In this document: positions 5,040-6,500 of the stretch, in pieces
Layout of the letters: every line of letters begins with the position of its first letter
Position numbering within the stretch: position 1 is the first letter of the stretch
Source of the DNA: an uncultured Candidatus Saccharibacteria bacterium
GTDB lineage: Bacteria; Patescibacteriota; Saccharimonadia; Saccharimonadales; Saccharimonadaceae
DNA: 6,500 nucleotides
Assembly (NCBI GenBank): GCA_948851665.1
Contig: CAQOWG010000016.1
Span: 1 to 6,500 of the forward strand
Direction of reading: 5' to 3'
Notes under the pieces: generated by a model
What the model was told of the DNA's origin: nothing
What the model saw: the letters and a program-made list of their open reading frames with translations, nothing else
Database searches by the model: none
Made by a program: the position numbers and the translations under genes

Positions 5040-5081
5040 GACTATGAGTTTTTGAGGCAATATTAATTACCTTGTATTTCC

Positions 5082-5110
5082 ATTGTAGCACACTTACATC
5101 ATAAAGTCAA
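5082..5110 (-). promoter_or_regulatory. Promoter of rpsJ
   Basis: TTGACT (5105-5110), a 17-bp spacer and TACAAT (5082-5087) with a TGC extension form a strong minus-strand promoter. The start near 5075 gives a leader of about 95 nt. The TGCTACAAT block is the same as in the tRNA-Leu and membrane protein promoters. Confidence 0.85.
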
Positions 5111-5118
5111 GAGACCCC

Positions 5119-5198
5119 TGAACTTAAAGCCATTCCCGACCTTACACTCTAGGCCGCGCGGCCAAGTCTTTACGGTCTTCGAACGGCTTTTAGGTTCA
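5119..5198. repeat. Nested inverted repeats between the flippase gene and the rpsJ promoter
   Basis: The outer arms are 5119-5131 and 5185-5198, matching except for one substitution and one extra base. The middle arms are GACC 5138-5141 and GGTC 5174-5177. The centre is the perfect 12-bp palindrome GGCCGCGCGGCC at 5152-5163. The outer right arm contains the flippase stop codon. As RNA it could form the flippase 3' end structure; there is no T run, so it is not a standard terminator. Confidence 0.55.
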
Positions 5199-6407
5199 GC
5201 TGTCCTTCTTGGCTTTCTTAGCTGATTTGACGTTGCTGACGGCCGTTTCCTCAAAGTTATCGACTTTCTTGTCCCAATTTTTAACAAGATTTTTGTCATC
5301 GATATAGATACGGCTTTGGGTGAAAATACCGAGTAAGAGCCAGAGGTAATAGACGAAGAAGCGCCAAAGGAGCATAGCCCAGAAAACGTAGCCGGAAACT
5401 GGTAGAACCGAGAAAACGGAGTAGAAAGTTCCCTCGGCGGCGCCGGCGTTACCAGGAGTAGGAATGAAGTAGACAGCAGCGGTGACGGCGGTAGTGGTGG
5501 CGAAGCAGGCAAAAAAGCCAATCTCGGCGCCAAAGGCACTAAGTACAAAATATGGGATGGTGAGCAAACAGAAATAATAAGCCATGCTGAGAAGTAGCAT
5601 CTTGAAAAAGAGACCTTTTTCTTTCAAAATAACCTTGATACCAGAGGAATACTGGCGGACACTGCTTCTGGCTTTTTCGGTGGCAGCTTCGCGATCTTTG
5701 ATGATGTGGATCTTGTGGAGGAATTTGATGCCGATGGTCATGATTTCTTCGGTGGTCTTGGGGAGGAAGGTGGCGGCAAGGATGACGAGCGGCATAAAAC
5801 CATTGACGAGCAGGCCAATCCAGCCGATGGCGATGATGGCGGGACTCCAAATGGCATTAAAGAGGCCACCAATGACAATAGAGATGAGACCGAGAATAAG
5901 GAAGCCGAGCTGGTCGGTAATCATAGCAACGAGCGGAATGACAGCACCATAACCGTCCTTGATACCAGATTTGTACATGTAATAGATTTGGAAGGGCTGG
6001 CCACCGACGGCAGCAGGGGTAATATTATCATAGTAGCGGCCAAGCAGGACGGTGCGTTGGGAAATCTTCCAAAGTTTGCGACGACTTGCACCCTCAGGTG
6101 CGGAGTGGGTGTGGACCGCCATGATGAAATACTTGGCGATCTCGGAGGTAGCGGCAATTAGGAAAGCTACTGCAGCAGGAAGAATGAGCCACCATTTGAT
6201 TTTAATGTCGGCAAGATTGGCGGCGTCGTCACTATCGCCAAACTCCGAAAGAGCGGTCCAAGCAATAATGGCGACGTTTAGCAAGACAAAAAGCACCAGC
6301 AAAATACGCTTGCGGATTTTTTTCTTGCGTTCCTTCTGTTCCTCTGGGGTGAGGGGCTTTTTCTCGGAGTCTTTTTCTTTGATAATTTGTGGTAAATGAA
6401 GTTTCAT
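5196..6407 (-). CDS. Flippase-like integral membrane protein (LPG synthase TM / UPF0104 family, PF03706)
   Basis: The 403-residue protein has a charged N-terminal cytosolic region (1-32, many Lys and Glu) and hydrophobic segments near 33-51, 73-97, 154-184, 188-215, 268-290, 295-315 and 335-362. Two family signatures are clear: GRYYDNITPAAVGGQPFQIY at 123-142 and PTPGNAGAAEG at 316-326. The family comprises the membrane half of lysylphosphatidylglycerol synthase and related proteins thought to move or modify lipid-linked molecules. The catalytic aminoacyl-transferase domain of full MprF is absent, so it probably does not lysinylate lipids itself. The C terminus is Lys-rich (KSAKKAKKDS). ATG 6407 is the first possible start, an in-frame stop lying seven codons upstream; there is no clear ribosome binding site. 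It follows tRNA-Ala by 38 bp on the same strand. Confidence 0.9.
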   Translation of the reverse strand: MKLHLPQIIKEKDSEKKPLTPEEQKERKKKIRKRILLVLFVLLNVAIIAWTALSEFGDSDDAANLADIKIKWWLILPAAVAFLIAATSEIAKYFIMAVHTHSAPEGASRRKLWKISQRTVLLGRYYDNITPAAVGGQPFQIYYMYKSGIKDGYGAVIPLVAMITDQLGFLILGLISIVIGGLFNAIWSPAIIAIGWIGLLVNGFMPLVILAATFLPKTTEEIMTIGIKFLHKIHIIKDREAATEKARSSVRQYSSGIKVILKEKGLFFKMLLLSMAYYFCLLTIPYFVLSAFGAEIGFFACFATTTAVTAAVYFIPTPGNAGAAEGTFYSVFSVLPVSGYVFWAMLLWRFFVYYLWLLLGIFTQSRIYIDDKNLVKNWDKKVDNFEETAVSNVKSAKKAKKDS

Positions 6408-6410
6408 AAA

Positions 6411-6429
6411 AAATTTGACGTTATGTCAA
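6411..6429 (-). promoter_or_regulatory. Small hairpin with T run, or a -35-like element, before the flippase gene
   Basis: On the minus strand TTGAC-ATAAC-GTCAA is a 5-bp inverted repeat followed by ATTTTTT, resembling a weak terminator for tRNA-Ala. The same bases start with a perfect -35 hexamer TTGACA, but no good -10 follows before the ATG. I cannot decide between the two readings. Confidence 0.35.
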
Positions 6430-6445
6430 TCCTAAAAGCGTCTCG

Positions 6446-6500
6446 TGGTGGACCAGATCGGACTCGAACCGACCACCTCAGCAATGCGAATGCTGCGCTC
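6446..6500 (-). tRNA. tRNA-Ala (anticodon CGC), partial, cut by window end
   Basis: The 3' 55 bases of a minus-strand tRNA are present: the end of the D stem (GAGC), anticodon stem CAGCA/TGCTG with loop TTCGCAT (anticodon CGC, alanine codon GCG), T arm GTCGG-TTCGAGT-CCGAT, acceptor 3' strand CTGGTCC and encoded ACCA. The acceptor strand has T at position 70, as needed for the G3-U70 pair that marks alanine tRNAs. The 5' part lies beyond the window. Confidence 0.93.

Noticed and set aside
5152..5163. GGCCGCGCGGCC as an intrinsic terminator
   Set aside because: There is no T run on either strand after it, and as a hairpin it has only four pairs around GCGC.
5584..6399. Long plus-strand frames opposite the flippase-like gene
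   Set aside because: They are antisense to a gene with clear family signatures; their products are low in structure and lack start signals.
1..6500. CRISPR array, insertion sequence or recoded TGA
   Set aside because: No regularly spaced repeats, no transposase or terminal inverted repeats, and TGA serves as a plausible stop in four genes.

Overview
The window looks like chromosome of a small-genome bacterium of the Candidate Phyla Radiation (Patescibacteria), possibly Saccharibacteria. This is inference: genes are compact, tRNAs encode CCA, TGA is a normal stop, and the MurF-like protein begins directly at its ATPase domain, as I recall from that group. No gene here fixes the taxon.

Left part (1-1580): tRNA-Phe(GAA) on the minus strand lies back to back with a plus-strand flavin reductase/rubredoxin fusion of the Hrb type. 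Next is a plus-strand tRNA-Leu(UAA). Its 3' end, plus six bases beyond CCA, is repeated exactly 73 bp downstream, like the scar of an element that integrated into the tRNA gene. After the second copy comes an AT-richer alanine racemase pseudogene, broken by frameshifts and at least two internal deletions. A consensus minus-strand promoter at 1533-1561 points into this wreck and has no intact gene to serve.

Middle part (1584-3784, minus strand): a two-gene operon with a 4-bp ATGA overlap. The first gene is a MurF-like Mur ligase homologue whose ATP-binding loop has lost its GKT core. The second is an alpha/beta hydrolase with a complete Ser-Asp-His triad and a 140-residue Ala/Ser/Lys-rich tail. 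The promoter is so close to the first ATG that the mRNA is probably leaderless.

Right part (3785-6500): divergent from the operon, a strong plus-strand promoter with a palindrome over its -10 box drives an unrecognised four-helix membrane protein. Its leader carries an 11-C tract and two mutually exclusive hairpins. A bidirectional terminator separates it from a convergent, apparently single-gene rpsJ (ribosomal protein S10), which has its own strong promoter and a structured leader. Upstream of that, also on the minus strand, are a PF03706-type flippase-like membrane protein and a partial tRNA-Ala(CGC). Nested inverted repeats fill the gap between the flippase gene and the rpsJ promoter.

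Promoters repeat a simple grammar. TGCTACAAT precedes tRNA-Leu, the membrane protein and rpsJ. GTGTTATAATAGA precedes tRNA-Phe and the MurF-like gene. No complete new system is evident. The least explained items are the degenerate MurF/hydrolase pair, the membrane protein with its odd leader, and the tRNA-Leu scar.
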